From: CAZHVS01 sp964536015
GTDB taxonomy: Bacteria > Bacteroidota > Ignavibacteria > Ignavibacteriales > Ignavibacteriaceae
Direction: 5' to 3'
Assembly (NCBI GenBank): GCA_964536015.1
Contig: CAZHVS010000001.1
Location: forward strand, 322,075-386,074
DNA: 64,000 nt
This document shows positions 18,901 through 27,045 of this stretch, piece by piece. The notes under the pieces were generated by a model that was not told the origin of the DNA, ran no database searches, and was given only the letters and a program-made list of their open reading frames with translations. The position numbers and the translations under genes are program-made. Every line of letters starts with the position of its first letter. Within the stretch, counting starts at the first letter, position 1.

Positions 18901-19200
18901 ATCGATTTTAACACATCCAATAGAGTATGAACCATAAGAATCAAATACAGGTTCATAAGTTGTTCCTGCATTTTTAGTTTTCCAGACATGTCCGCTTGCT
19001 ACAGCAACATAATATTCACTATGATTAAAAGGATTAACTGCAAAATCAGAAATTCTTCCAGATGTGAAGGCAGGACCGATTGAGCGCCATTTAAGTCCGT
19101 TAAATGTTGATGATTTGATAGAGTCTTTATTTTCCTTTTGTGCAAAAATTACAAATGGGAGAAAAAATATTGTAAGAAAAATTTTTATTGAATGAGACAT
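15952..19200 (-). CDS. Large exported BNR/VPS10-like beta-propeller protein
   Basis: A 1082-residue exported protein with a signal peptide (IKIFLTIFFLPFVIFAQ). The first 740 residues consist of Asp-box (BNR) and sortilin/VPS10-like repeats, for example GVYKSIDGGKSW, GLYKTTDGGKTW, AVYKSTDAGQTW, KVFRSDDRGNTW and GVFFTTNGGENW, forming one or two beta-propellers. The C-terminal part includes a beta-sandwich segment (NRIYWDLTYSGISPVKI) and a helical tail. Proteins of this layout are usually annotated as glycosyl hydrolase or sortilin-like. The sialidase catalytic residues are not evident and I would not assign glycosidase activity. There is no T9SS tail. Binding or processing of an extracellular polymer is possible. 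The stop is followed by a hairpin terminator. Confidence 0.85.
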   Translation of the reverse strand: MSHSIKIFLTIFFLPFVIFAQKENKDSIKSSTFNGLKWRSIGPAFTSGRISDFAVNPFNHSEYYVAVASGHVWKTKNAGTTYEPVFDSYGSYSIGCVKIDPTNPSVVWVGTGENNHQRSLGYGDGVYKSIDGGKSWKNMGLKDSRQIGGIVIDPRNSDVVYVAAEGSVWGPGGDRGLYKTTDGGKTWKKILEISENTGVNNIIFDPRNPDVLYATSEQRRRHVFTKIGGGPESAVYKSTDAGQTWEKIMSGLPSVDIGGMGIDISTVNPDIVYLIVEAADKQGGFFRTTNRGASWEKMSDHTEQGQYYNEIFCDPKDVNKVYSVETISHVTKDGGKTWTRLSNNGRHVDDHALWIDPTDTKHFLIGGDGGVYETFDEGETYDFKENLPVTQFYRVNVDNTFPFYYVYGGTQDNNSMGGPSRTIRSSGIYNSDWFITNGGDGFWTAIDPENPNIIYAEAQYGNMVRYDRQSGEMLSIRPEPGKDELTYRWNWNTPLFISPHKNTRLYCSANKVFRSDDRGNTWQVISEDLTAQIDRNTWPVMDKYWSTDAVRKDYSTSLYGIIISLTESPLKENLLYAGTDDGLIQVSEDAKTWRKIDKFPGVPEYTYVSDILADKFNENVVYASFDNILRDDFKPYLLKSEDKGKTWKSIAGNLPANGTVHTIEQDFINPSLLFVGTEFGVFFTTNGGENWTQLKNGLPTIQVRDMVIQKRESDLVIATFGRGFYVLDDYSPLRIANKELFSKDAYIFPVKDALMYVPSWDGTAQGSTFYKAPNPEFGTCFTYYLKEVPKTMREIRKEKEKELFKDGKPIPQVTDSIRIAEERELPPYLLFSIYDENGNVVRKITTNAKEGINRIYWDLTYSGISPVKIKDKFNPTEKTLSGTLSLPGNYKVSLSLINRNGLKELVAPVEFKTILLRNTTLPSDDLKELVAFQKKAADLQRNIDAAYNFLKDLINRTEYIKQTIINTPTANYDLLKQTEKISNDLDDLLGMFDYKSAKPSYEENPPHLPTINDRLENLIYTHWRATSNLTQNEITAYNILMEEFPPVLEKLKRIYNVDIKSIENELEKLKAPWTPGRLPEIK

Positions 19201-19300
19201 AAAAAAACCTTTTTAAATTGTGAATAAAAACATTTTTTAAAATAATCACCTCAAGAATGAATGGATAACAAATTTATATAAAAGGTGAAAATTTGAAAAA

Positions 19301-20971
19301 TTACTTTTTGAAATTCCAACTATCTTTTAGTGAAACTGTTCTGTTGAACACCATTTTCTTCTCTGACGAATATTTTGAATCTACGCAGAAATAACCTTGT
19401 CGCTCAAACTGGAATTTATCTCCTTTTTTAGCTTCTATAAGTGAAGGTTCAATTTTAGCATCAAAGATAATTTCTAAAGAAGCAGGATTCAATTGCTCAA
19501 GCCAGTTTTCATAATTACCAGGATTTTCAACTTTGAATAGTCTATCATATAATCTTACTTCAGCATCGAATGCGTATTTTGCTGAAACCCAGTGAATCAC
19601 TCCTTTTACTTTTTTTGTGCTTGTTCCAGTTCCACTTTTAGTTTCTGGATCATATGAACAGTGCAACTCAATAATCTGTCCTTTATCATTCTTTATAACT
19701 TTTTCACACTTAATAATGTATGCATATCTTAATCTTACTTCACCACCAGGAGCAAGCCTGTGATAACCTTTGGGAGGATTCTCGATAAAATCAGTTTCTT
19801 CAATATAAATTTCTTTTGTAAAAAGAATTTTTCTTGTTCCAGCAGAACGATCTTCAGGATTATTTATCGCGTCAAGCTGTTCTTCACCTTCATAATTTGT
19901 AATGATAACTTTTAAAGGTTTTAAAACAGCCATTGCTCTTGGCGCATGCTTGTTTAAGTCATCTCTGATAGCATATTCAAGCAATGCAACATCTGTTACA
20001 GCATCTCTTTTTGCAACTCCAATAATCTCTGCAAAGTTTCTTATAGCTTCCGGAGTATAGCCGCGTCTTCTAAATCCAGATATAGTTGGCATTCGTGGAT
20101 CATCCCATCCATCTACATAATTCTCTTTTACCATTTGAAGCAATTTGCGTTTGCTCATTACTGTGTAGCTTAAATTCAATCTTGCAAATTCTATTTGTTG
20201 TGGGTGATATATGCCAAGTGCATCAAGATACCAGTCATACAATGGGCGATGATTTTCAAACTCAAGTGTGCATATTGAATGCGTAATTCCTTCAATTGAA
20301 TCTTCAAGTCCATGTGCCCAATCGTACATTGGATAGATGCACCATTTGTTTCCTTGTCTGTGATGTTCTTCATGGACAATTCTATACATTATAGGATCAC
20401 GTAAATTTAGATTTGGAGAAGACATATCTATCTTTGCACGTAAAGTTTTTGAACCATTAGGAAATTCTCCATTTTTCATTCGTGTGAATAGATCTAGATT
20501 TTCTTCAACAGTTCTATTTCTGAATGGAGATTCTTTCCCGGGTTCTGTTAATGTTCCTCTTGTTAATCTAATTTCTTCTGCTGATAAATCGCAGACATAT
20601 GCTTTCCCTTTTTTAATAAGATCAATTGCTAACTCGTACATTTTATCAAAATAATCTGAAGCAAAAAGAATTCTATCTTCAAAGTCACCACCGAGCCATT
20701 TTACATCTTCAATTATTGAATCGACATATTCCTGTTCTTCTTTTTCAGGATTTGTATCATCAAAACGCAGGTTGAATTTTCCGTTGTAATCTCTGGCAAT
20801 TCCATAATTAAGACAAATCGATTTTGCATGACCAATGTGTAAGTAGCCGTTTGGCTCAGGAGGGAAGCGTGTATGAACTCTTCCTTGAAATTTGTTTGTC
20901 TTTAAATCTTCATCAATTATTTCATAAATAAAATTTTTTTTCTTTGTTATTTCGTTTTTATTTTCTTCCAT
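19301..20971 (-). CDS. glnS: Glutaminyl-tRNA synthetase
   Basis: A 556-residue class I aminoacyl-tRNA synthetase that charges tRNA-Gln with glutamine in the cytosol. The HIGH motif is in FPPEPNGYLHIGHAKSI, the NLRFDDTNP segment follows, and the KMSKS-type motif is VMSKRKL. The EPNG signature distinguishes GlnRS from bacterial GluRS. The C-terminal half has the anticodon-binding beta-barrels (YDRLFKVENPGNYENWLEQLNP). Length matches E. coli GlnS. It is transcribed directly after gltX, with 13 bp between the genes, so the paralogous pair is probably one operon. Its presence suggests direct Gln-tRNA formation rather than sole reliance on the GatCAB amidation route. Confidence 0.97.
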   Translation of the reverse strand: MEENKNEITKKKNFIYEIIDEDLKTNKFQGRVHTRFPPEPNGYLHIGHAKSICLNYGIARDYNGKFNLRFDDTNPEKEEQEYVDSIIEDVKWLGGDFEDRILFASDYFDKMYELAIDLIKKGKAYVCDLSAEEIRLTRGTLTEPGKESPFRNRTVEENLDLFTRMKNGEFPNGSKTLRAKIDMSSPNLNLRDPIMYRIVHEEHHRQGNKWCIYPMYDWAHGLEDSIEGITHSICTLEFENHRPLYDWYLDALGIYHPQQIEFARLNLSYTVMSKRKLLQMVKENYVDGWDDPRMPTISGFRRRGYTPEAIRNFAEIIGVAKRDAVTDVALLEYAIRDDLNKHAPRAMAVLKPLKVIITNYEGEEQLDAINNPEDRSAGTRKILFTKEIYIEETDFIENPPKGYHRLAPGGEVRLRYAYIIKCEKVIKNDKGQIIELHCSYDPETKSGTGTSTKKVKGVIHWVSAKYAFDAEVRLYDRLFKVENPGNYENWLEQLNPASLEIIFDAKIEPSLIEAKKGDKFQFERQGYFCVDSKYSSEKKMVFNRTVSLKDSWNFKK

Positions 20972-20984
20972 TCAATTCTCAAAG

Positions 20985-22442
20985 TTATTTAATTGTTTCA
21001 ATTGCTTTATTAATTCGTGTTATACATTCATCTTTTCCAAGTATTAAGAAAATATCAAATAAACCGGGTCCGCCTCCAACACCTGTCAAGGCAAGTCTTA
21101 AAGGATGAATAAGTGAAGCATTTTTTGTATTATTTATTTCTGCAATATTATGGAGTACAGTTTCATAATCTTCTTTTAAAGGCTTATCGATCTTGCTTAA
21201 TTCTTCTACGTAGTTATGAAGTAATGCAGGTGAATCATCTTTCCATCTTTTAGATTTGGTTTCTTCGTCATATACAGATGGTGGTTCAAAAAAGTAAAAA
21301 CCATTAGAAAGTATTTCGTGTACAAAGTTTACACGTGGCAGCATTACTTCAATAACTTGTTTTAAAAATTCATCATTAAAAAGAATATGCTTGTATTTAC
21401 TTTTACTTATCTCTGATTTCAGATGAATTAAAATTTCATCTATATTCTTTTTCCTGAGATGTTCAGCATTTAACCAGTTTAATTTTTGTAAATCAAAAAC
21501 TGCTCCTGAGTTATTTACTCTTTCAAGTGAAAATGTTTTCACAAGTTCATCCATGTAATAAAATTCTTTATCATCACCTGCTGTCCATCCAAGCAAAGCA
21601 ACAAAATTAATTAATGCTTCTTTCAAATAGCCTTTGCTTCTATAATCTTCAACAGCAACATCTCCCTGGCGTTTGCTCAATTTCGATTTATCAGGATTTA
21701 ATAACAAAGGAAGGTGAGCAAAGACTGGACGCTCCCAATTAAATGAGTCGTATAATAAAACATGTTTAGGTACTGATGACAACCATTCCTCTCCACGAAT
21801 CACATGAGTAATTTTCATGAGATGATCATCAACAACATTAGCTAAATGATATGTCGGGTAGCCGTCGCTTTTTATTAATACTTGATCATCAACATTATTG
21901 CTGTCAAATTCAACATGATTTCTAATTACATCATCAAATGAAATAATTTTTCCCGGTACTACATTTAATCTTATTACGTAAGGAATTTTTTCATTAAGTT
22001 TTTTTTGAACTTCAACACTTGATAAATGTAAGCAATGTTTATCATATTTAGCCTGAGGAAGTTTTTGTTTTTGCTGTTCTTCGCGTAAGTTTTCAAGGCG
22101 TTCAGGAGTGCAAAAACAATAATAAGCTTTTCCTTCATCTATTAGTTGATTTGCATATTTATGATAAATTTTAAGTCTTTGAGATTGCAAATATGGTCCG
22201 TATTCACCAATTTTATCAGGACCTTCATCATATTCAAGTCCGCACCACTTTAACGAAGCAATAAGATTTTCAACAGCACCTTCAACATACCGGTTGCGAT
22301 CAGTGTCTTCAATTCTTAAAATAAATTTTCCATTATTTCTTTTTGCAAAAAGAAAATTGTAAAGTGCTGTTCTAAGTCCGCCAACATGAAGATAACCGGT
22401 GGGACTGGGTGCAAATCGCACGCGTGGATAATCGTTAATCAT
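20985..22442 (-). CDS. gltX: Glutamyl-tRNA synthetase
   Basis: A 485-residue class I synthetase. The N-terminus VRFAPSPTGYLHVGGLRTALYNFLFA carries the HIGH-like motif, followed by GKFILRIEDTDR. The KMSKS-like motif is KLSKRQGD. The C-terminus ends HPLRLALTGVGGGPGLFDIFLILGKDECITRI, the normal anticodon-binding end. It attaches glutamate to tRNA-Glu, also the entry to haem synthesis by the C5 route if glutamyl-tRNA reductase is present. AAGGAACTT precedes the ATG. It is the first gene of the gltX-glnS pair, and the hairpin upstream separates it from the three-receiver gene. Confidence 0.97.
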   Translation of the reverse strand: MINDYPRVRFAPSPTGYLHVGGLRTALYNFLFAKRNNGKFILRIEDTDRNRYVEGAVENLIASLKWCGLEYDEGPDKIGEYGPYLQSQRLKIYHKYANQLIDEGKAYYCFCTPERLENLREEQQKQKLPQAKYDKHCLHLSSVEVQKKLNEKIPYVIRLNVVPGKIISFDDVIRNHVEFDSNNVDDQVLIKSDGYPTYHLANVVDDHLMKITHVIRGEEWLSSVPKHVLLYDSFNWERPVFAHLPLLLNPDKSKLSKRQGDVAVEDYRSKGYLKEALINFVALLGWTAGDDKEFYYMDELVKTFSLERVNNSGAVFDLQKLNWLNAEHLRKKNIDEILIHLKSEISKSKYKHILFNDEFLKQVIEVMLPRVNFVHEILSNGFYFFEPPSVYDEETKSKRWKDDSPALLHNYVEELSKIDKPLKEDYETVLHNIAEINNTKNASLIHPLRLALTGVGGGPGLFDIFLILGKDECITRINKAIETIK

Positions 22443-22467
22443 AAGTTCCTTAAATAAAAAAGAGATG

Positions 22468-22488
22468 AAAAAGGGAAATTATTTTCCC
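22468..22488 (-). terminator. Short terminator overlapping the stop of the three-receiver gene
   Basis: GGGAAA-ATAA-TTTCCC on the minus strand is followed directly by TTTTT. The first stem arm overlaps the last codons of the upstream gene. The 6-bp stem is short. Confidence 0.5.
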
Positions 22489-24827
22489 GCATATTTTTCA
22501 GAAGTATAGAATTTAACTTTATCAATAAATTCAGTGCTGTCAATTGGTTTAGGAATATAGTCTGTAGCTCCTGCCTCAAGACATTTTTCTCTGTCGCCCT
22601 TCATTGCAAAAGCAGTGAGTGCAATTATCGGAGTTTTTTTATACTCAGGCATCTGTCGTATTCTTTCAGTTGCTTCAAAGCCATTCATCACAGGCATTTG
22701 CATATCCATAAGTATAATATCAAATTGTTGTTTCTTTACCTGTTCAACAGCTTCAGCGCCGTTTTCAACAACGACAACGGCATTATAATTATTTTTCTTT
22801 AATAATCGTGTAACAATAATTTGTGAATGTTTGTAATCTTCAACTAAAAGTACTTTTGGTTCATCTTGTTGTTTTGCAACTTCTTCAGGAGTGGATGGAA
22901 CATCATATTTCCCAATCATGGCATTAACTGTTTGAGCAAGGTCTTCAATATTTGTGCTTTTTTTGTGAAGAAGATCAGTAAACAATCCGTCAATATTTTT
23001 TAAATCTTCCTCAAAGTTTTCTTTACCTGTATAAATTATAATTGGTAGATTTGCAAATTTTTGATTTGACTTAATCAGCTTGATCAATTCAAAACCATTT
23101 AATTCCGGCATATCAAGATCTATAATTGCGAGGTCGAGATGTATGTCTTTAATTAAGTTCATCACTTTAGTTGGATAATTTTCAGCTACTGCAGTAAATC
23201 CGGCAGAAGTTATAGCTTCTTTCAACAAATTAAGAGTTGGAACATCATCATCGACGCATAAAATTTTTGAATCTTTTTTAAGTTTATAACTGGTTAGTAC
23301 TTCTACAAGATCTTTGTATTTTATTGGTTTTACAAAATACTCAACAGCCCCCATCATAAAAGCTTTTTGTTGCTCAGCTTCAACAGAACAGACAATTATT
23401 GGTGTATTGCGGGTTTGCTTTATCTCACGAATCTTCTTCAACATCTCAAGTCCATTTATATCTGGGAGTACGATGTCTGTTATGATGGCAAGATAAGTTT
23501 CTCTTTCGAGAAGTTCCAGAGCTTTCTTGCCGAGGTTAACTATTGTAGGTTCATAACCCCACTTATGAAGGTAGTTGCTTAATAGTTTTGAAGTAGCATA
23601 ATCATCTTCAATTACCAATACACGATTATTAGAACCTTCGGCTTTTGGTAACGAAACTATTTGAGATTCAATAACACTTCCAACTTCCGTTTTAATTGAA
23701 AATGAAAGAGTCGTTCCTTTTGTTAGTGAACTTGTTAATTCAATTTCACCTTTTAAAATTTCTAGATATTTTTTGGATAGAAGTAAACCAAGGATTGAAG
23801 TTAATCCATTATTGTGTGTTATTAAATCACTAAGGTTTACTGGTAAATAAAAATCATTAAGCTTATTTTGCGGCAATACCAGAGAAGGATTAATAATTTT
23901 GAAGTTTAGTTTATTACCAGCAACAACAATACTGGTAATCACTTTCTCTTTCTGTGCATCACCTGCAAGAAATGAAATAAAATTTTGTAAAATAAATTTA
24001 ATTTTAACAGCATCTATACGAATATTTTCCGGAACTGATTTATCAATAATTGTTTCAAGTGTAACTTTTGTCTTATCAAACTTTTCATTAAGATTATTAA
24101 TGACTTCATTTAAAAGGTTCGATGGTTTTGTGTTAAAAAGCAAAGTAGAAATTAAACCTGATTCAATTTTTGCAAGTTCAATCGTATCATTGATTAAAGC
24201 CATTAGTTTGTGTGTACTTATTTTCATAGTATTCACATACTCAGCTTGAGTTGAGGTAAGTTTGTCATCGTAAAGAAGGGAAGCAAAACCAACAATACTG
24301 TTTATTGGGGTTCTTAAATCGTTGGTTATATCAGCAATAATTTTTGCAATCGATATTGTTGTCTTATTTTCAGTTTCAATACCATTTAAGATGCTTAAAA
24401 TAAATTTTCCTATAGTTATAAGAGATTCAATTTCAATCTGAGTGAAGGGAGTTTTCTGTGAAACTTTTAAAACATATTTTTCTTTTTGCCATAATGCAAG
24501 ACAACCTTCATAAACTAAAAAATCAGTCGACTGGATCTGGCAAGTCGCATCTGAAAAAAAAGTTAGATTTTCAACTTCAGAGTGGAGCAATTTACAAGCA
24601 CTGCAAGTATGAATAGAATTTATTGCAAGTGACTTTTTAGCAGTAGAAGACCTTCCGAGCACAACCAATTCATGTTTTTCATTTATTTTGAAAAATAATG
24701 CAGATTGAAGCTGGAATTGGTCAACCAAAAATTCACAAATTTTGTCAGTTAAACCAGACGAATTATTCTTTGCTGAGTTAATTAGTTCAGTAAAAACTGG
24801 TAAAAGATTAATATTTGAGTTATACAT
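22479..24827 (-). CDS. Hybrid signalling protein: degenerate histidine kinase core with three receiver domains
   Basis: A 782-residue cytosolic protein. Residues 1-145 form a GAF-like region with a CSAC pair near residue 60. A HisKA-like helix follows, but the phosphoacceptor position reads ITNDLRTPINSIVGF: Asn169 (AAC at 24323-24321) replaces the invariant His. The ATPase-like domain also lacks a convincing N box (LQNFISFLAGDAQ) and lacks the G1/G2 glycine motifs. Three receiver domains follow, near residues 400-520 (VLVIEDD, ITDIVLPD), 525-640 (ILCVDDD, IIDLDMPE) and 660-780 (VLLVEDY, LMDMQMPV), each with its phosphoacceptor Asp. It therefore probably receives phosphate rather than making it. 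No DNA-binding output domain is present. Confidence 0.85.
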   Translation of the reverse strand: MYNSNINLLPVFTELINSAKNNSSGLTDKICEFLVDQFQLQSALFFKINEKHELVVLGRSSTAKKSLAINSIHTCSACKLLHSEVENLTFFSDATCQIQSTDFLVYEGCLALWQKEKYVLKVSQKTPFTQIEIESLITIGKFILSILNGIETENKTTISIAKIIADITNDLRTPINSIVGFASLLYDDKLTSTQAEYVNTMKISTHKLMALINDTIELAKIESGLISTLLFNTKPSNLLNEVINNLNEKFDKTKVTLETIIDKSVPENIRIDAVKIKFILQNFISFLAGDAQKEKVITSIVVAGNKLNFKIINPSLVLPQNKLNDFYLPVNLSDLITHNNGLTSILGLLLSKKYLEILKGEIELTSSLTKGTTLSFSIKTEVGSVIESQIVSLPKAEGSNNRVLVIEDDYATSKLLSNYLHKWGYEPTIVNLGKKALELLERETYLAIITDIVLPDINGLEMLKKIREIKQTRNTPIIVCSVEAEQQKAFMMGAVEYFVKPIKYKDLVEVLTSYKLKKDSKILCVDDDVPTLNLLKEAITSAGFTAVAENYPTKVMNLIKDIHLDLAIIDLDMPELNGFELIKLIKSNQKFANLPIIIYTGKENFEEDLKNIDGLFTDLLHKKSTNIEDLAQTVNAMIGKYDVPSTPEEVAKQQDEPKVLLVEDYKHSQIIVTRLLKKNNYNAVVVVENGAEAVEQVKKQQFDIILMDMQMPVMNGFEATERIRQMPEYKKTPIIALTAFAMKGDREKCLEAGATDYIPKPIDSTEFIDKVKFYTSEKYAGK

Positions 24828-25051
24828 ATTAAATTAATTTATTAGTCTTCAAATGCTAATCAAATATAAATATTTTAGACAAAAAAATGAAGAAATAACT
24901 TTATTTGGAATAGAATTTTTTTGTGGTTTGGTTCATAGAAATACTGCTGTCTTAGAACCTAATATTTAAGTTTTAGCACATCGGTGGACAAGGAGTTCAA
25001 TGCCATTAAAATTTTCAATTTTAATCTAACAAAAAACAAAGTCAAGTACAA

Positions 25052-25090
25052 AATGAAAAAACCTTGCAAGCAGATATCGTACAAGGTTTT
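25052..25090 (-). terminator. Terminator of the tRNA-Ala gene
   Basis: On the minus strand AAAACCTTG pairs with CAAGGTTTT over a 15-nt loop and runs into TTTTTTCATTTT, just after the tRNA. Confidence 0.75.
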
Positions 25091-25094
25091 CGTG

Positions 25095-25167
25095 TGGAGC
25101 TAAGCGGGATCGAACCGCTGACCTTCTGAATGCCATTCAGACGCTCTCCCAGCTGAGCTATAGCCCC
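25095..25167 (-). tRNA. tRNA-Ala (anticodon GGC)
   Basis: The minus strand folds into a standard cloverleaf of 73 nt. The acceptor arms GGGGCTA and TAGCTCC pair with a G3-U70 wobble, the identity element of alanine tRNA. The D arm contains AGCTCAGCTGGGAGAGC. The anticodon stem TCTGA/TCAGA encloses ATGGCAT, giving anticodon GGC. The T arm has GGTTCGATCC. The discriminator base is A and the 3' CCA is not encoded (the next bases are CAC), so CCA must be added after transcription. Confidence 0.97.
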
Positions 25168-25220
25168 ATAAAATTTTATTTTCAATATAAAAGTAATTAT
25201 TATGCTCTATACAATCAAGA

Positions 25221-25249
25221 TAAAAGAAGCCGAACCTTCGTTCGGCTTC
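25221..25249 (-). terminator. Terminator after the kelch-type T9SS protein
   Basis: GAAGCCGAAC and GTTCGGCTTC form a perfect 10-bp stem with a 4-nt loop. On the minus strand it is followed by TTTTATCTT. It lies between the CDS stop at 25261 and the tRNA. Confidence 0.85.
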
Positions 25250-25260
25250 AAATAAATGAG

Positions 25261-26919
25261 TTATTTCATCAACATCATTCTCTTAGTCTGAACATAGTTA
25301 CCAACTTTCAACTGGTATAAATATATGCCACTTGCAAGATTTGAAGCATTGAATGTAACATTGTGTAAACCAGCATCCTGCTCGCTATTAATAACGGTAG
25401 CAACTTCATTTCCTAAAACATCTATCACTTTAATCGATACAAAATTCTTTTCAGGTATTTGATAAGAAATTGTTGTAGAAGGATTAAATGGATTTGGATA
25501 ATTTTGTTTAAGGATATAAGAAACGACGGTCTGAGTATTTACTTCAACAATGTTAGAAATTTTTGAAGTTCCATCAAAGTCAATTTGTTTTAGTCTGTAA
25601 TAAACTATTCCAGAAACATTTTTATCTATATAAGTATAGTTTGAAATATTTGTTGTAGTTCCATTTCCACCAACAAAATTAATTGTTGAGAAATTTTTTC
25701 CATCCAGGCTTTTCTGAACCTCAAATCCTTTATTATTAGTTTCTGTTGCTGTCGACCAAGTTAAAACTACATTGTTACCATTAAGATTGTAAGAGAAGGA
25801 AGTTAATTCAACTGGAATCACCACTCCAAATGCAGCTACGTCAAATCTATCTGTGCCAGCAGCACCAGTTGTAGTTCCGTCAACTGAACCATAACCACCG
25901 GGAACAAATATTTTAACTGTATCATTAACTAATCTTGCTGAACAACCATTAAAAATATTTGATCTCTTGAATGGAATATTATTAATTTCACCAATCCAGG
26001 TGTTTGTTGCGGTGTTAAAAATATGAGTAGTATCATAATATCCACCAGGTCCCCCTTTTTCGCCACATATAATGAAGAAGTAAGAACCATAATATGCACC
26101 TCCAGGTCTACTTAAACCTGTCCAAACAGTTGGAACATCAGGAGCAGCAGTCCAGGTAATTTGTGAAGCATTCGCACCAATTGTTCCAACATAAGTACTT
26201 TTTAGAAAAGCTGTGTTATAACCACCAGCCATAACTATTTTATTTCCACCAGCAATACCTAGAGCAAAAGTTCTTCTGCCTTGTCCAGTGGGTAGAGAAT
26301 TTGTAATTGTACCCCAAGTGTTGGTGTTGACATTATAGTAATAAACATTCAAGTTTGTACCAGATCCCGTATATGGACCACCAATAACAAATATTACACT
26401 ATCTCCCCAAGCAACAGCGCTATGTCCAGATAAAGCTAAAGGCATTGTTGCTTTAGAAACCCATGTGCCGGTTGAGGGAGTATATTCATATACTGTGTTA
26501 TAAGGAGTTGTAGTATTGATTATGGTTCCTCCACCTAAATAGTATAGTTTTGAACCACACTTTACCATTGCACCTCCTACAACTGCAGTAGGCAGAGGAG
26601 TTCCTGTTGTCCAGGTTCCGTTAAGTTTGTATTTATATATCTCAGTAGTTGCAGCACCGGCACTTGATGGAGCATGAAGATATAATGTATCACCTAACCA
26701 GACAGCTTCCTGAAAATATGTAATAACAGGGAGAGTTGGATAAGTATATGCAGGATACCAGAATCCCATTATTGCCATAGGTTGATCTGTAATTTGTGGA
26801 ACAAAGGGTATTCCGGTTGCTTGGAAATCATTTGCGCATGCATTTTTGTCCTGTGCAAATAATTGTGTGCCCATTAAAAAGAAGAAAACGAGAAGCAAGA
26901 AGTGACGATTTGTCTTCAT
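25261..26919 (-). CDS. Secreted kelch-repeat protein with T9SS type A sorting domain
   Basis: About 552 residues. I place the start at the ATG at 26919, with AAGGAAC just upstream, because the longer frame lacks a ribosome binding site and buries the signal peptide (HFLLLVFFFLMGTQLFAQ). The body has kelch-type propeller repeats such as KYKLNGTWTTGTPLPTAVVGGAMVKCGSKLYYLGGG and MPLALSGHSAVAWGDSVIFVIGG. A fibronectin-like beta domain follows (ELTSFSYNLNGNNVVLTWSTATETNNKGFEVQKSL). The C-terminus has QNYPNPFNPSTTISY and ends GIYLYQLKVGNYVQTKRMMLMK, the T9SS type A sorting signal. It should be exported to the cell surface or medium. Its partner is unknown. It is the last of three tandem T9SS cargo genes. 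Confidence 0.87.
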   Translation of the reverse strand: MKTNRHFLLLVFFFLMGTQLFAQDKNACANDFQATGIPFVPQITDQPMAIMGFWYPAYTYPTLPVITYFQEAVWLGDTLYLHAPSSAGAATTEIYKYKLNGTWTTGTPLPTAVVGGAMVKCGSKLYYLGGGTIINTTTPYNTVYEYTPSTGTWVSKATMPLALSGHSAVAWGDSVIFVIGGPYTGSGTNLNVYYYNVNTNTWGTITNSLPTGQGRRTFALGIAGGNKIVMAGGYNTAFLKSTYVGTIGANASQITWTAAPDVPTVWTGLSRPGGAYYGSYFFIICGEKGGPGGYYDTTHIFNTATNTWIGEINNIPFKRSNIFNGCSARLVNDTVKIFVPGGYGSVDGTTTGAAGTDRFDVAAFGVVIPVELTSFSYNLNGNNVVLTWSTATETNNKGFEVQKSLDGKNFSTINFVGGNGTTTNISNYTYIDKNVSGIVYYRLKQIDFDGTSKISNIVEVNTQTVVSYILKQNYPNPFNPSTTISYQIPEKNFVSIKVIDVLGNEVATVINSEQDAGLHNVTFNASNLASGIYLYQLKVGNYVQTKRMMLMK

Positions 26920-27003
26920 ATTAGTTCCTTTTATTTTATTGATGAATGAATAAATAGAAAAATATATACACTTAAAAATTAGAAATTTTTTTAAGATTTC
27001 CAA

Positions 27004-27034
27004 AGAAAAAAGCCGACAATAAATTTTGTCGGCT
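27004..27034 (-). terminator. Terminator after the FG-GAP T9SS protein
   Basis: AGCCGACA and TGTCGGCT form a perfect 8-bp stem over an 8-nt loop and lead into TTTTTTC on the minus strand, just past the stop at 27046. Confidence 0.85.
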
Positions 27035-27045
27035 ATATAATATTA

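Noticed and set aside
15952..19200. Sialidase activity for the BNR-repeat protein
   Set aside because: Asp-box repeats alone do not show catalysis; the sialidase Arg triad and nucleophile could not be located.
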